64,000 nt of DNA, taken from NCBI GenBank assembly GCA_024703855.1, contig CP087965.1, forward strand, positions 1,062,001 to 1,126,000, in the 5' to 3' direction. The first letter of the stretch is position 1, and each line of letters begins with the position of its first letter. This document shows positions 47,969 through 61,342 of this stretch, piece after piece. The DNA is from Polaromonas sp. P2-4 (GTDB lineage Bacteria > Pseudomonadota > Gammaproteobacteria > Burkholderiales > Burkholderiaceae_C). The translations under genes were made by a program, and so were the position numbers. The notes beneath the pieces are model-generated. The model was not told where the DNA came from and did no database searches. It was given only the letters and a program-made list of their open reading frames with translations.

Positions 47969-48685
47969 TTATTGCTTGATCACGTCAGCGCCAGCAGGCG
48001 GTTTGAACTGAAAGCTGGCCGCGTTCAGCGCAGGGTTGACCTCAAACTGGCTGAAGGTCATGACCGACTTCTGGCCAAAACTGTCCAGGATTTCCAGCAT
48101 CGCCAGCTCGCTGCCCTTGTCTGTCGCCTTGAAGCCCACGCTGATGCTTTGCAACTGCCCTTCTTTGGTTTTGGGCGTGGCCTGAACCCACTGCAAACCA
48201 GCTCTTTCGGGCAACGGCGTGAGCGTGAAATCAGCCTCCAAGGCCTTCAGGTCAGCGGCGGCAGCAATCACAGCGGCCGGCGTGCCATTGAGTACCTGCG
48301 CCAGCTTGCGTGAAGTCACCTGGTTCAGGTCCACATCGTGCAGCCACAAGGTCTGGCCATCGGCGACGATACTTTGCTCAAACGGTTTCTTGTAGATGAA
48401 CTTGAAGCGGTTGGGCCGCAAAAACTCAAATGTTCCGCTCGATGTTTTGGTTTTGGCCGTCTGCCCTTCCTTGGCCGGGCTGGTCACCACCTGGGTAAAG
48501 GCAGCGCGGCCGCTTTTGGTGGTTTTGACGAAGTTTTCAAGACTTTTCAGGCCCTCAGCCCCCGTCGTTTGTGCACCAGAAGCTATAGAAATAGTAGCAA
48601 AAAACGCCAGCAACAGAGGCCGGACGACGCCGAGCATTCGTCCCGGCTTGTGAACAAATGAAGATTGAATGTGAATCATGGGCAT
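47969..48685 (-). CDS. lolA: Outer-membrane lipoprotein carrier protein
   Basis: A 238-residue periplasmic chaperone carrying lipoproteins from LolCDE to LolB. Family segments are seen: TFEFLRPNRFKFIYKKP, VADGQTLWLHDVDLNQVT and a hydrophobic pocket region. The real start may be the internal ATG at 48635-48637 (MLGVVRPLLL), which gives a normal signal peptide. The leader and cleavage region overlap an AGCTAT-like segment (48549-48605). Between ftsK and rarA on the same strand, a conserved order. Intact frame. Confidence 0.9.
   Translation of the reverse strand: MPMIHIQSSFVHKPGRMLGVVRPLLLAFFATISIASGAQTTGAEGLKSLENFVKTTKSGRAAFTQVVTSPAKEGQTAKTKTSSGTFEFLRPNRFKFIYKKPFEQSIVADGQTLWLHDVDLNQVTSRKLAQVLNGTPAAVIAAAADLKALEADFTLTPLPERAGLQWVQATPKTKEGQLQSISVGFKATDKGSELAMLEILDSFGQKSVMTFSQFEVNPALNAASFQFKPPAGADVIKQ
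48549..48605. repeat. AGCTAT-like repeat inside lolA
   Basis: The segment has CCCTCAGCCCCCGTCG, CAGAAGCTATAG and AATAGTAGCAAA in the order of the intergenic repeat. It encodes the C-terminal part of the LolA signal peptide and the first mature residues. Confidence 0.5.
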
Positions 48686-48777
48686 AGTTTGTAGTGGCTG
48701 TGTTCAAGCTTTTCAGACTCCCGTTCAGCGCGCAGGTTGCAGGCCGAACGCCTCGCGCACGGGGTTTTACCTGGTCT

Positions 48778-51116
48778 TTACTCGGCCCGGGCGGGTACCA
48801 GAATTTCGCGCTGGCCACTGCCCGACATGGCACTGACCATGCCTGATTTTTCCATTTCTTCCAGCATCCGGGCCGCGCGGTTGTAGCCAATTTTGAGGTG
48901 GCGTTGCACCAGTGAAATAGAGGCTTTGCGGTTTTTAAGCACGATTTCCACGGCCTGGTCGTACATCGGGTCCTTGTCGCCAGCGGCATCGCCTCCTTCG
49001 CCCAGAAGGTCGCCGTCTTCACCATCGACCGTTCCGCCTTCGAGTACGCCGTCGATGTAATTGGGCTCACCCTGCTGCTTGAGGTAGGCCACCACGCGGT
49101 GCACTTCATCGTCACTGACGAACGCGCCATGAACACGGATCGGAAAGCCCGTGCCGCTGGGCATGTACAGCATGTCACCCATGCCCAGCAGCGCCTCGGC
49201 GCCCATCTGGTCAAGAATGGTGCGGCTGTCAATCTTGCTGCTGACCTGGAAAGACAGGCGTGTCGGGATGTTGGCCTTGATCAGGCCGGTAATCACATCG
49301 ACGCTGGGGCGTTGCGTGGCCAGCACCAGATGGATACCGGCGGCGCGGGCTTTTGGGCCAGGCGCGCAATCAGCTCCTCAATCTTCTTGCCGACCACCAT
49401 CATCAGGTCGGCCAGCTCGTCAATCACCACCACGATGTAGGGCAAGCGTTCCAGTGGCTCAGGCTGCTCGGGGGTCAGGCTGAAAGGGTTGTAGATGAAT
49501 TCGCCACGCGCCTTGGCCTCGTCCAGCTTGACGTTGTAGCCCGCCAGATTGCGCACGCCCAGCTTGCTCATCAGCTTGTAGCGTTTTTCCATTTCGCCCA
49601 CGCACCAGTTCAGGCCGTGTGCCGCCTGGCGCATGTCGGTGACCACCGGGGCCAGCAGATGCGGAATGCCTTCATAGACACTCATCTCCAGCATCTTGGG
49701 GTCAATCAGCAGCAAGCGTACATCGCGCGCATCGGCCTTGTAGAGCAGGCTCAAAATCATCGCGTTGATACCCACCGATTTGCCCGAACCAGTCGTACCG
49801 GCCACCAGGCAATGCGGCATTTTGGCCAGATCAGCCACCACGGCATTGCCGCCGATGTCCTTGCCCAGACCGATCGTCAACAGGGACTTGGCTTCGTTGT
49901 AGGCTTGCGAACCCAGAATCTCGCTGAGCTTGATGGACTGCCGTTTCGCATTGGGCAATTCCAGCGCCATATAGGCTTTGCCGGGAATGGTTTCAATCAC
50001 GCGAATGGAGATCAGACTCAGGGCGCGAGCCAGGTCCTTGGCCAGGTTGACCACCTGCGAGCCTTTCACACCCGTGGCCGGCTCGATCTCATAGCGGGTA
50101 ATCACCGGGCCAGGCGCTGCCGCCACCACTCGCACGTCGACACCAAAGTCCTTGAGCTTTTTCTCGATCAGCCGCGAAGTCATCTCCAACGTTTCAGGGG
50201 CCACGCTTTCCTGCCGCTGCAAGGCGCCGTCGAGCAAGTCCACTTGCGGCAGCTTGGAGTCGGGCATTTCGCTGAACAGCGGTTTTTGCCGCTCCTTGAC
50301 GACGCTTTTTGGAATATCAACCAACGTGGGCTCAATCAGCACCGGCACCGGATGGTGCTCTTCAATTTCGATGCGCTCGTCAATCAGGGTTTCTTCACGT
50401 TGGCGGGCGGCCAGCTTGCCGAGCGCCAGGTCTTCGGCAATCTCGCGTTTTTCACGGCGCGAGTCGATCAGGTTGTCAATCCAGGCGCCAATCCGCATGG
50501 CCACATGCGCCCAGGAAAAGCCGAAGACGACCGACACGGCAATCACACCCAGCGCGATGAAAACAAGACCTGAGCCGGCAAAACCCAGCCACTTGACGCC
50601 CACGGAGCCGACCAGATAACCGAGCACGCCGCCCGCATGCCCGGGCAACCTGAATTCAAAACGGTAAAGCCGCGACCACTCCAGTGCCGCACTGGTAAGC
50701 AGCAACAGCAAAAGACCCAGCCAGAACCTGACGCGGCGGGACTGCTGTGATGCGCCCGAAGCCAGGGGCTCGCCGCGCAGCCCACGCGCCAGCGATGACA
50801 GCCAGACCCGGCTGCCAGCAGCCAGCGCCCACCACGCTGAAAACCCCAGCAAAAAATAACTGGCATCGGCCAACCACGCACCCACACGCCCGCCCCAATT
50901 TCGGGCCATCGCCTGCGCACCGCTTGCCACCTCTGCGCTGCCTGAGGTCGACCAGGCGGCATCCAGCGGCGAATAGCTCAGCAGCGCGGCCAGCCAGAAA
51001 ATCAGGCCGAGCAGGCCCAGAATCAGGCTGACTTCATGGGCGAAACGTTTGATGCCACTGGGCGCGCCCGCAGCAGGGGAAGTTCTGGAGTTCAGAGTGT
51101 CAAGTGAGTAAGTCAT
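48778..51116 (-). CDS. ftsK: DNA translocase FtsK (one frame break)
   Basis: Septal DNA pump for chromosome segregation. Four N-terminal helices (about 20-180) anchor it. A short linker is followed by the alpha, beta and gamma domains: Walker [13 protein letters not shown], Walker [14 protein letters not shown], and a winged-helix gamma domain near the end ([15 protein letters not shown]). An A run near 49355 is one base short. Correction gives 779 residues, normal for the group. Adjacent to lolA and divergent from trxB across a Crp/Fnr gene. Confidence 0.92.
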
Positions 51117-51220
51117 AGTCCGGCTAAGAGCTTACCGCAGTTGGGGTAAGGACTTGACCCCGAGCCGGTGTAAAAAACAGTCAGCCCGCGGCCGTCAACC
51201 CAGCGAATGAAGACGCTCTT

Positions 51221-51870
51221 TCACCAGGAGGGAGCCGTCATGCGGGTTTCAATGAATCCGCGCTCCTCAAGGTCTTTCATCACCCGGCTGACCATCTCAT
51301 GAGAAGCCCCGACCATCTTGGCCAGATCCTGACGCGAGACCTTGTCGCGGATCACAGCGTTGCCTTCACCATCCTCGTTGGCAAACTCCAACAGCGCTCT
51401 GGCCACGCGGCCATACACGTCCATCAGCGCCAGCGATTCAATCTTGCGGTCGGCGTGGCGCAAACGCTGCACCAGCCCCTTCATCACCGCATAGGCCATG
51501 GAGCTGTTCTCGGGCAGGCAACGCGCAAATTCCATCCGGCCGAGTATCAGTGCGTCAGTTTGAATCTCTGCGCGCACCGTGGCTGAATGGGGTTCATCGT
51601 CGATCAGACTCATCTCGCCCACATAATCGCCGGACTGCAGGGTCGCCAGAATAACCTCGCGGCCACGGGCATCGGCCGTAACGACACGCGCCCGCCCCGT
51701 GAGGATGATGGACAGGGCATTGGATTTTTTGCCCTGCTCCACGATGGGCTCGCCGCGCTTGAAGCGACGCTTGACCACCGCATCGGCCACGGACTCGGCC
51801 TGGCTGGCCGTTAGCATGGAAAAAGAGGCACCCGGCGAATCAATTCCAGGTTGGACACCATGGTCGTCAT
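51221..51870 (-). CDS. Crp/Fnr-family transcription regulator (one frame break)
   Basis: A cyclic-nucleotide-binding fold (RGEPIVEQGKKSNALSII and GDYVGEMSLIDDEPHSATVR) is followed by a winged-helix HTH (SRQDLAKMVGASHEMVSRV). There is no Cys cluster, so it is not a classic Fnr oxygen sensor. A T run near 51829 is one base short. The corrected start is MTTMVSNLEL at 51868-51870 and the length is 216 residues. It is divergent from trxB (161 bp) and may regulate it. Confidence 0.85.
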
Positions 51871-51872
51871 AG

Positions 51873-52976
<1,104 letters not shown>

Positions 52977-53000
52977 TCCACGGCTCCATAAAACGCTTGC

Positions 53001-53029
53001 TTGGAGGCAGATCGTTTTCAGGCTATAAT
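53001..53029 (+). promoter_or_regulatory. Sigma70 promoter of rpmB-rpmG
   Basis: TTGGAG (53001-53006), a 17-bp spacer and a consensus TATAAT (53024-53029), 69 bp ahead of the rpmB ATG. It fits a strong ribosomal protein promoter. Confidence 0.7.
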
Positions 53030-53097
53030 TTAAGGCTTAGCTGGACATCCCCCAACGATGCCAGCATCCGATTTCTAATTTTTTACGGAGAGTGCTC

Positions 53098-53330
53098 ATG
53101 GCACGCGTCTGTCAGGTAACGGGCAAAGGCCCGATGGTGGGAAACAACGTTTCTCACGCAAACAACAAAACCAAGCGCCGGTTCATGCCTAATCTGCAGT
53201 ACCGCCGCTTTTGGGTCGAGAGTGAGAACCGCTGGGTGCGTCTGCGCATTACCAGTGCGGGTCTGCGCTTGATTGATAAAAAGGCATCGACGCTGTCCTG
53301 GTGGACCTTCGTGCCCGCGGTGAAGTCTAA
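53098..53330 (+). CDS. rpmB: 50S ribosomal protein L28 (one frame break)
   Basis: Starts [20 protein letters not shown] with TACGGAGAG upstream. The body has [15 protein letters not shown] and [18 protein letters not shown] run near 53284 is one base short. Restoring it gives exactly 77 residues and a TAA at 53328-53330, the expected L28. A broken L28 is unlikely in a living cell, so the break supports an error in the sequence. Confidence 0.92.
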
Positions 53331-53341
53331 GGAGAACCATC

Positions 53342-53509
53342 ATGGCTAAAGGCGGACGCGAAAAAATCAAGCTGGAATCTACAGCTGGCACCGGTCACTT
53401 CTACACGACCGACAAAAACAAGAAGACCACTCCTGAAAAAATGCTGATCATGAAATTTGATCCCAAAGTGCGCAAGCATGTGGAATACAAGGAAATCAAA
53501 CTGAAGTAA
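53342..53509 (+). CDS. rpmG: 50S ribosomal protein L33
   Basis: A 55-residue protein starting [20 protein letters not shown] and ending [11 protein letters not shown]. There are no Cys pairs, so it is the zinc-free form. GGAG precedes the ATG, 11 bp after the rpmB stop. The frame is intact. The two genes form the usual rpmBG operon, ended by the hairpin at 53551. Confidence 0.96.
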   Translation: MAKGGREKIKLESTAGTGHFYTTDKNKKTTPEKMLIMKFDPKVRKHVEYKEIKLK

Positions 53510-53550
53510 TTCAGCTTGATTCCTGCAGCGCCCTGCGCTGCTCAAAAAAA

Positions 53551-53577
53551 ACCCGCTGTCTCACAGCGGGTTTTTTT
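53551..53577 (+). terminator. Rho-independent terminator of rpmBG
   Basis: ACCCGCTGT and ACAGCGGGT form a perfect 9-bp stem around CTC, followed by seven T residues, 42 bp after rpmG. Confidence 0.9.
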
Positions 53578-53774
53578 ATGCCCATACTCTTTGTCTTTGC
53601 TTTGCTTTGATGCCGGACCGTCTTGCGCTCACATCGTGGACGCAGCCGAGAGCCAGAACCGCGCTTTCAACGGCTCAAGCTCAATAGTGCCGATGGTGTG
53701 CCGCGATGGCGCCACGGCACTTTCATGCGGTCGCTCCCCATCCACGAGGCAAAGGCAAACTACCTGCACATAAA

Positions 53775-53813
53775 TAAAAAAAGCCGCCTCAGCGAAACAT
53801 CGCTGAGGCGGCT
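53775..53813 (-). terminator. Rho-independent terminator of the desaturase gene
   Basis: AGCCGCCTCAGCG (53782-53794) and CGCTGAGGCGGCT (53801-53813) form a perfect 13-bp stem with a 6-nt loop. On the minus strand it is followed by seven T residues, 41 bp past the desaturase stop. Confidence 0.9.
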
Positions 53814-53853
53814 TTGATGGATGCAGGCTAGTTAGCCCGAATCAGTAAAAAGA

Positions 53854-55051
53854 TCAGATGCGGGCTGCGCGCAGCTTCACTGAGAAATCGCGAAGCGCAG
53901 CAATACCGCTTTCTTCTGCACGGCGGCACCAGGCCTGCAGATCAGTGGCGAGTTGCTCACGTGATGCAGACGTTGTCAGCCACATTTGGCGAAGCTCTTC
54001 GCGCATCGTGACCATTTTGTCCAGCACAGGGTGCTCAGCTCTAACCTGGGCAAGTTGCGGTTTGGCCGCTGCCGGCACCTTGTCATCATCATGATGCAGC
54101 CAGCGGTTGGCGGCGCGCAACACAGACACATCGGCTTTTTGGCCTTCAACATCTCAATCTCGGCTTTGCCGGCACGGCGCAATTCGCGCGCAAAACCGGC
54201 CATGACCTCGTAGCGGTGGGCAATCAGGGCTTCCAGCGTTTTCTCGTCAGCCACTGGCTGGATGGTACCCAGCTGAAGCTTGGGCGGGACTTTCTTCACG
54301 GTAGCCAGCCCCACTTTTTCCATGGCTCGGATATAGACCCAGCCAATGTCAAATTCGTAAGGTTTGACCGAGAATTTGGCCGACGTGGGGTAGGTGTGAT
54401 GGTTGTTATGCAGCTCTTCGCCGCCAATCATGATGCCCCAAGGCGAAATGTTGGTGCTGGCGTCAGGCGCTTCAAAGTTGCGGTAACCCCAGTAGTGGCC
54501 AATACCATTGATGATGCCGGCAGCAGTCACGGGGATCCAGGCCATTTGCACAGCCCAGACGGCCAAGCCGGCCACACCGAACAGCGCCAGATTGATGATC
54601 AGCATCAAGCCGACGCCTTGCCAGCTGTAGCGCGTGTAGACATTGCGCTCAACCCAGTCGTTCGGCGTGCCGTGGCCAAACTTGGCCAGGGTTTCCTTGT
54701 TCTTGGTTTCAGCGCGGTACAACTCGGCACCTGTCCAGAACACGGTTTTGATGCCGCGCGTTTGCGGGCTGTGGGGATCTTCAGCGGTTTCGCATTTGGC
54801 GTGGTGCTTACGGTGAACCGACACCCACTCCTTGGTGACCTGGCCAGTGCCCAGCCACAACCACAAACGGAAAAAGTGCGAAGGAATCGCGTGCAAGTCC
54901 ATGGCGCGGTGCGCCTGATGGCGGTGCAGATAAATCGTCACGCTGGCAATCGTGATGTGGGTCGTCACCAAGGTGTACAACACAATTTGCCACCAGCTGG
55001 CAGCTACCAGTCCATGAGCCAGCCAGTCGAGGGCGGCATCAAAAAGATCAT
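53854..55051 (-). CDS. Membrane fatty-acid desaturase, delta-9 type (two frame breaks)
   Basis: An acyl-CoA/acyl-lipid desaturase. The three histidine boxes are HRHQAH, HRKHH and HNNHHT, which bind the diiron centre. Membrane helices lie before and between them. The T run in the start region (near 55043) and an A run near 54137 are each one base short. Corrected, it begins MIFFDAALDWLAHG at 55049-55051 with AAAGGAC upstream and has 399 residues. The C-terminal 90 residues are helical. It should introduce a double bond to adjust membrane fluidity. Confidence 0.88.
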
Positions 55052-55250
55052 AAAAGTCCTTTAAACAATCTGCACCAGCCACGCATTCAAAATCGTCTCC
55101 ATAAGGCTGCACCAGATAACCTTCTATTGTAAGCCCGGAGTGGCTGAATTACCAAACCCCTCCCGCCACCCAGTCACCGCCCGGGAAACGCCAAATCTGC
55201 GGATAAAGCCTTAACTTTTATCTACGCACACTCATCTTCCGTCAAATTCA

Positions 55251-56503
55251 TCACGATTTTTGCCAAACAGCCGCAAAAAACCCATCCGTCTGGTGCAGGT
55301 AAGGCCAGAGCCGGAGGTAGGGGCCGCGGCACAGTTTTTCAGCCTTCTCAACGCCTAGATGGGTCAATAAAGGCCCGGTTTCAAGGAGGTTGAACTCTTT
55401 ATTGGCTTCACTGAAGGCCTCGGCAATCGCCTCGTTTTCTTCTGCGCAAAATGCTGCACGTGGCATAAACCAACCGCCCACCGGGCTTAAGAAGGCGTGC
55501 CGCACTCTGCAAAATAGCGGTTTGCTTGGCCACCAGCTCTTCAATCGCCTTGGGGCTTTGCCGCCATTTCAGGTCGGGATTGCGCCGCAGGGTGCCCAAC
55601 CCTGAGCAGGGGGCGTCCACCAGCACCCGGTCGATCTTGCCAGCCAGGCGCTTGATACGGTCATCACGCTCATGCGCAATGGCCACAGGATGGACGTTGG
55701 ACAGCCCGCTGCGGGCCAGCCGCGGTTTGAGGGCGTCCAGCCGGTGACCCGAGGTGTCAAAAGCGTACAAGCGCCCGGTATTGCGCATGGAGGCCCCGAT
55801 GGCCAGGGTTTTACCGCCGGCGCCGGCGCAAAAGTCCACCACCATTTCGCCGCGCTTGGCATCGACCAGCAGGGCCAGCAACTGCGAGCCTTCGTCCTGT
55901 ACTTCAATCGCACCACGCGTGAAGGCGTCCAGCTTGCCCAGCTGCGGCTTGTCCACCAGACGCAAGCCCCAGGGCGAGTACGGGGTTGCTACTGTTTTGA
56001 TAGCTGCCTTCGCAAGTTCCTTCTGGACTTCAGCCCTTTTATCCTTCAAGGTATTGACGCGCAAGTCCAGCCCCGCCGGCGCATTGAGGCTTTCGACCAA
56101 CGGCCAGAAGTCATCGCCCAGCTGCTCTTTAAGGGGCTCCACCAGCCACTGCGGCAGGTTGTGGCGGTGCAGTTCCATCAAGTCAGACGGCTTCACCTGG
56201 TCGCAGCGGGCCAGCCAGTCTTGCTCCTGATCGGTGAGCGCACCCAACAGAAAATCACGCGGCGAAGCAAAACCCAAAATCGCCAGCCGCCGTTCCGGCG
56301 GGCCGCTGCCGTGCTGGGCCAGGTAGGTGTAGAGCGATTTTTGCGCAGCACGCCGTAGACCGTTTCAGCCAGCGTAGCCCGCTCTGGGGCCCGAGGCGCA
56401 GCTCGCGAAAATAGCGCGACACCACCATGTCGGCGGGGTAGTCAAATTTGAGAACCTGCTTGAGAAGCTCGGAACAATTGTCGAGTAAGGCTTTAGGGTG
56501 CAT
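55251..56503 (-). CDS. RsmB/NOP-family RNA m5C methyltransferase (three frame breaks)
   Basis: A SAM-dependent methyltransferase of the RsmB/NOL1/NOP2 group. Motifs are VVDFCAGAGGKTLAIG (SAM loop), LVDAPCSGLGTLRRNPDLKW (Cys in PCSG) and LVYATCSI (catalytic Cys in TCS). It starts MHPKALLDN. Breaks near 56393, 56340 and 55455 correct to about 418 residues. It probably methylates a cytosine of rRNA. Whether it is rsmB itself or a paralogue such as rsmF cannot be settled. The segment 55987-56040 resembles the AGCTAT repeat and is read in frame. Confidence 0.82.
55987..56040. repeat. AGCTAT-like repeat inside the methyltransferase gene
   Basis: The segment has TTGCTACTGTTTTGATAGC, TGCCTTCGCAAG and GGACTTCAGCCC, in the inverted order of the family. 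It encodes about 17 residues (KAEVQKELAKAAIKTVA region) between the N-terminal and catalytic parts. Confidence 0.5.
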
Positions 56504-56509
56504 AGCCGT

Positions 56510-58394
56510 CTATTGTCCCACCCGGCCGGGTTGCTTCAGGCCAGGCTGCGAATATAGAGGGGTTCGAAGGCGTTTTCGCTCGATGTCGCCCAAGGTGGGT
56601 GAGTAGCCGGCCCACAAGGCCAGGGCTGGCCCCGGCAGGCCCGGAGAACGCTCAAGCTCACGGCACAGGTCATAGCGATCTTCATCACTCAGGCCTGGCA
56701 GTTCCACAAACAGAAGGTAGCAGCGCCGATGGGGAAACTCCCGCAGGTTCTTGCGCACCAGCCAGGCCCGTGCCACGGGCTTGCAGCGCGCCAGCTCAAG
56801 CTGCATTTCACCTTTTCGAATTCGTTCAGGTCGTGGCACGTGATGGACTGGAAAAACGGTGTGTCCGTCAGTTCCTCCCAGGCGCGGCCTTCGGCCTCCC
56901 CGCCTGTTTGAGCCGCTCACGCCAGCGCTTGAGCGCCTTTTCATCGAGGCTGCCGTCGGCTACAGGTTTTTCCAGTTCAGCCACCGCCACCCGGCAGGCC
57001 CACCAGCGGTTGGGCATGCTTTGATCGAACAGCTGGCCCAGGCAGTCCAGGCGCAGGGAACGTTCAGTGCCTGGCAGGCATTGCACCAGGCCGCGCAAGC
57101 CCCCGGCATGGCCGGGCGTGATCTGCAAGGCCCGTTCGTAGTGGCCCCGCACGTCGGCACGCACGCTCAGGCGCCTTTGCAGGTCACCTAGCTCAACCAT
57201 TTCCTCGGCGTTGTTGCGCGCGGCGCTTGCGGCCAAGGTCTCGGCCCGGGCCCGCACCCGGCCCAGGTAAGCATGGTGCTGTTTCCAGTCGGTGGCGTTG
57301 TCCTTGCACCATTGCTTGTCGAAATGCGCGATCCATTTGGCGCTGCCAGCGCCCAGCAGCTCCAGCGCGGACCTGGACGACCAGCTGGGCAAACCCTTGC
57401 TCCCCTCCAGCGCCTCCAGGCGGTCACGCAGCACCGGGTGCGTGTCATCCACGTCGCTGATTCGTCGCAAGGCCTGTCGCAACGTCTCGCGGGCGAAGTC
57501 GTCCGGCAGCGGCAAGGCCAGCAGTTTGCGCATGGCCACATAAGGCCCAAGCGGCAGCGCTGGCCGAGGCGGCGCTCCAGTGGCCGGGCCAGAACTCACT
57601 GGCCACCCAGTTCCCTTTGATGGCAATTTCAGTCAGCGCGGCGGCGGCAACGTCTTTGCCCAGCAACTTGCCGGCAATGCGGTCGGCCTCGTACTCGTCC
57701 TGCCGCGCCAGCGCAAAGGTTTTGGCCGAAAAGCGCGGAAATACCAGCGCAGAAAAGCCTGTGTCGCTGCCGCCACCGGCCCCTCGTCGTCGCGCAGACC
57801 GTGGTTGAGCTTGGCCCAGCTCAGGCGGGTGCGGTAAATCCAGGCGGCAAAACGGCCATGGTCGCCGCGTAAGTGGCCGTATTCGTGGGCCAGCACGGCA
57901 AGAAAGCGTGGCCGGTCCAGCGCCAGCAGCAAGGGCAAGCCAATGCTGAGATAGTTGACGGCACCGCCGAACAAGCCGTAGCGCGGATACTGGCTGATGC
58001 TGGCATTGAAGTTCGCATCCAGCAGCACGCGATGGATAGGCGGGCCCTTGATCTTCTTGCGGATACGCTCCAGCGCTTCGAACAAGGCCGGCGCATCGGC
58101 GGGCAGCAGCGGCACGCCTTGCGGCTCGTCAAGCCGGCACCACAGGGCGCGCAAGCTGGTCCAAAGCAGGCCTGCCGCAGCCAGCAGCAGCCCGATGTAA
58201 AAGCCCTTGAACTGCCCCCGCAGCATCAAGCCAACCGTCCATGCCAGGAGAGTGACGGCAAGCAGCAGGCAGCCAATGACCCAGGCATAACCCAGGGCCG
58301 CGAAGGCGGCCACGCTGCGGCGGTAAGCCTGGCTGTCTGCGGCGCTGGCGTGTTCGCTCAGTCGCACCAAATGAATGAAATCAGCTCTCTCCAT
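56510..58394 (-). CDS. M48 family metallopeptidase with long C-terminal part (four frame breaks)
   Basis: An integral membrane zinc peptidase. Two to three helices (about 25-85) are followed by an M48 domain with VLAHEYGHLRGDH (zinc HEXXH) and a third ligand in RQDEYEADRIAGKLLG. A soluble C-terminal region of about 330 residues follows, with helical pairs resembling TPR. Breaks near 57735, 57562, 56903 and 56817 correct to 629 residues. The start MERADFIHLV is at 58392-58394. Role in membrane or envelope protein turnover is inferred from the family. Downstream of it lies the RNA methyltransferase gene, 7 bp away. Confidence 0.78.
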
Positions 58395-58426
58395 TCGCGC
58401 CCCCTCTTTTGGCGACAATCTTAACC

Positions 58427-58675
58427 ATGAACCACGACCTTCCCCCGCTGATCGAAGTCCCGCCCGGCCTGTACCGCCATTACAAAGGCATGCTGTATGA
58501 AGTGGTGGGCACCGTCCGCCACAGCGAAAGCCTGGAGCCCATGACCTTGTACCGCGCGCTGTACGGTGACAAAGGCCTGTGGGTGCGGCCCGCCGCCATG
58601 TTCAATGAAGAGGTAGTGATTGACGGCATTCGCCAGCCACGATTTGCACGGCAACCTGACCCGGCAGCACTTTAG
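58427..58675 (+). CDS. DUF1653 family protein
   Basis: An 82-residue protein starting MNHDLPPLIEVPPGLYRHYK. The core YEVVGTVRHSESLEPMTLYR and LWVRPAAMFNE is DUF1653, a small beta-rich domain of unknown function. It is divergent from the M48 gene (32 bp) and 25 bp upstream of prfC. Intact frame. Confidence 0.85.
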   Translation: MNHDLPPLIEVPPGLYRHYKGMLYEVVGTVRHSESLEPMTLYRALYGDKGLWVRPAAMFNEEVVIDGIRQPRFARQPDPAAL

Positions 58676-58700
58676 GCGTCGTCGCCGATAATCATGGGTT

Positions 58701-60317
<1,617 letters not shown>

Positions 60318-60322
60318 CGATT

Positions 60323-60378
60323 TAGTGCTCTAGCCCAGTAAATACGGGCGTTAGCAGCTACTATTTTTGTAGCAGATG
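60323..60378. repeat. AGCTAT-type intergenic repeat (copy 7)
   Basis: A full copy: CTCTAGCCCAGTAAATACGG, GCGTTAGCAGCTACTATTTT, GTAGCAGATGCTAG. It lies in the gap after prfC and is the closest of all to a consensus. Confidence 0.75.
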
Positions 60379-60409
60379 CTAGTCTGGATACGGTAACCCC
60401 AGTACCCGA

Positions 60410-61342
60410 TCAAGGTGCGATCTGCAGTTGCCCAGGGTCGAGCAGCACAAAACGGGCGAAGCGCCCTTCTTTGCGGCTGCCGTCATCGCTGACGATGACG
60501 ATGCGCGGCACGCCATCGATGACCGCCGGGCTCACCCCTTCCGCGCGCTCGAAGCCCTGCAAGCCTGGAACCGTGACGCGGCGTGCTGACGCAGTGGGTT
60601 GCCCGCTCCAGAACCAGAGCCCGAACGCATCGTCCGCGCGAGAAATGGGGCCACTGATGACCAGGTAGCCATCAAGCGAGGCCATGTAGGACATGCCGCG
60701 AATCCCGTGCCCGCCAAGGTCCAGCGCCTGCAACGTGCCTGACACCCGCGGTGCCTCGTCTGCTTCAAAAATCGCGGCAAGGTTTTCAACGCTGGCGATG
60801 ATGGCATGACTGCCCTGCAGCGGACTGCGAAATCCAACCAGCAATCGCTGCTGGTCCGGGGATATCTCCAGCGCCTCAATGTTGAGCCCACCGCTGGTTT
60901 TGACATCTTCAACCTGGGCAGCGGCTGCGAGCAGCGGATGCGCCGCCGCCAAAGCGCGCTTCAGTCCGTTGACCACGATGGGCTCAACCACGCGGTTGGC
61001 TTCGATTCGGAACCGTACCAGTTTGTCACGCGACTTCTTCTCGTCGCCGTCGTCGTCGCGCGAATGCGACGTGACCGCGTAAAGGTACCCCGATGCATCA
61101 AGGGCGAGCCCTTCAAGGTCGTCCAGCTTCCAGAAGGGATCACCGGACTGGAACCATCCCGGGCTCAGCGACGTGCGCTTGACACGCCCGCTGGCGGCAA
61201 TAGTCACCAGACTGAAGGGATGCTTCTTCTCATCTTCAACCACCAGGAAACGCCCATCCGGCAGCTGCTGGATGGCAGATGGCTCATAGAGACCAGTCAG
61301 GGGCAGGAACATGGGAATAGTGTTCTGCGTCATGACGGTCAT
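60410..61342 (-). CDS. DUF3616-like beta-propeller protein
   Basis: A 310-residue protein with repeated beta-strand motifs resembling a propeller (LPDGRFLVVEDEKKHPFSLV, LDDLEGLALDASGYLYAVTS, LNIEALEISPDQQRLLVGFR). It fits the DUF3616 family, of unknown function. The start MTVMTQNTI at 61340-61342 was preferred; a longer reading to 61594 is low-complexity. No signal peptide. Acidic Asp-rich loops (SRDDDGDEKK) could bind a metal. Intact frame. Confidence 0.65.
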   Translation of the reverse strand: MTVMTQNTIPMFLPLTGLYEPSAIQQLPDGRFLVVEDEKKHPFSLVTIAASGRVKRTSLSPGWFQSGDPFWKLDDLEGLALDASGYLYAVTSHSRDDDGDEKKSRDKLVRFRIEANRVVEPIVVNGLKRALAAAHPLLAAAAQVEDVKTSGGLNIEALEISPDQQRLLVGFRSPLQGSHAIIASVENLAAIFEADEAPRVSGTLQALDLGGHGIRGMSYMASLDGYLVISGPISRADDAFGLWFWSGQPTASARRVTVPGLQGFERAEGVSPAVIDGVPRIVIVSDDGSRKEGRFARFVLLDPGQLQIAP

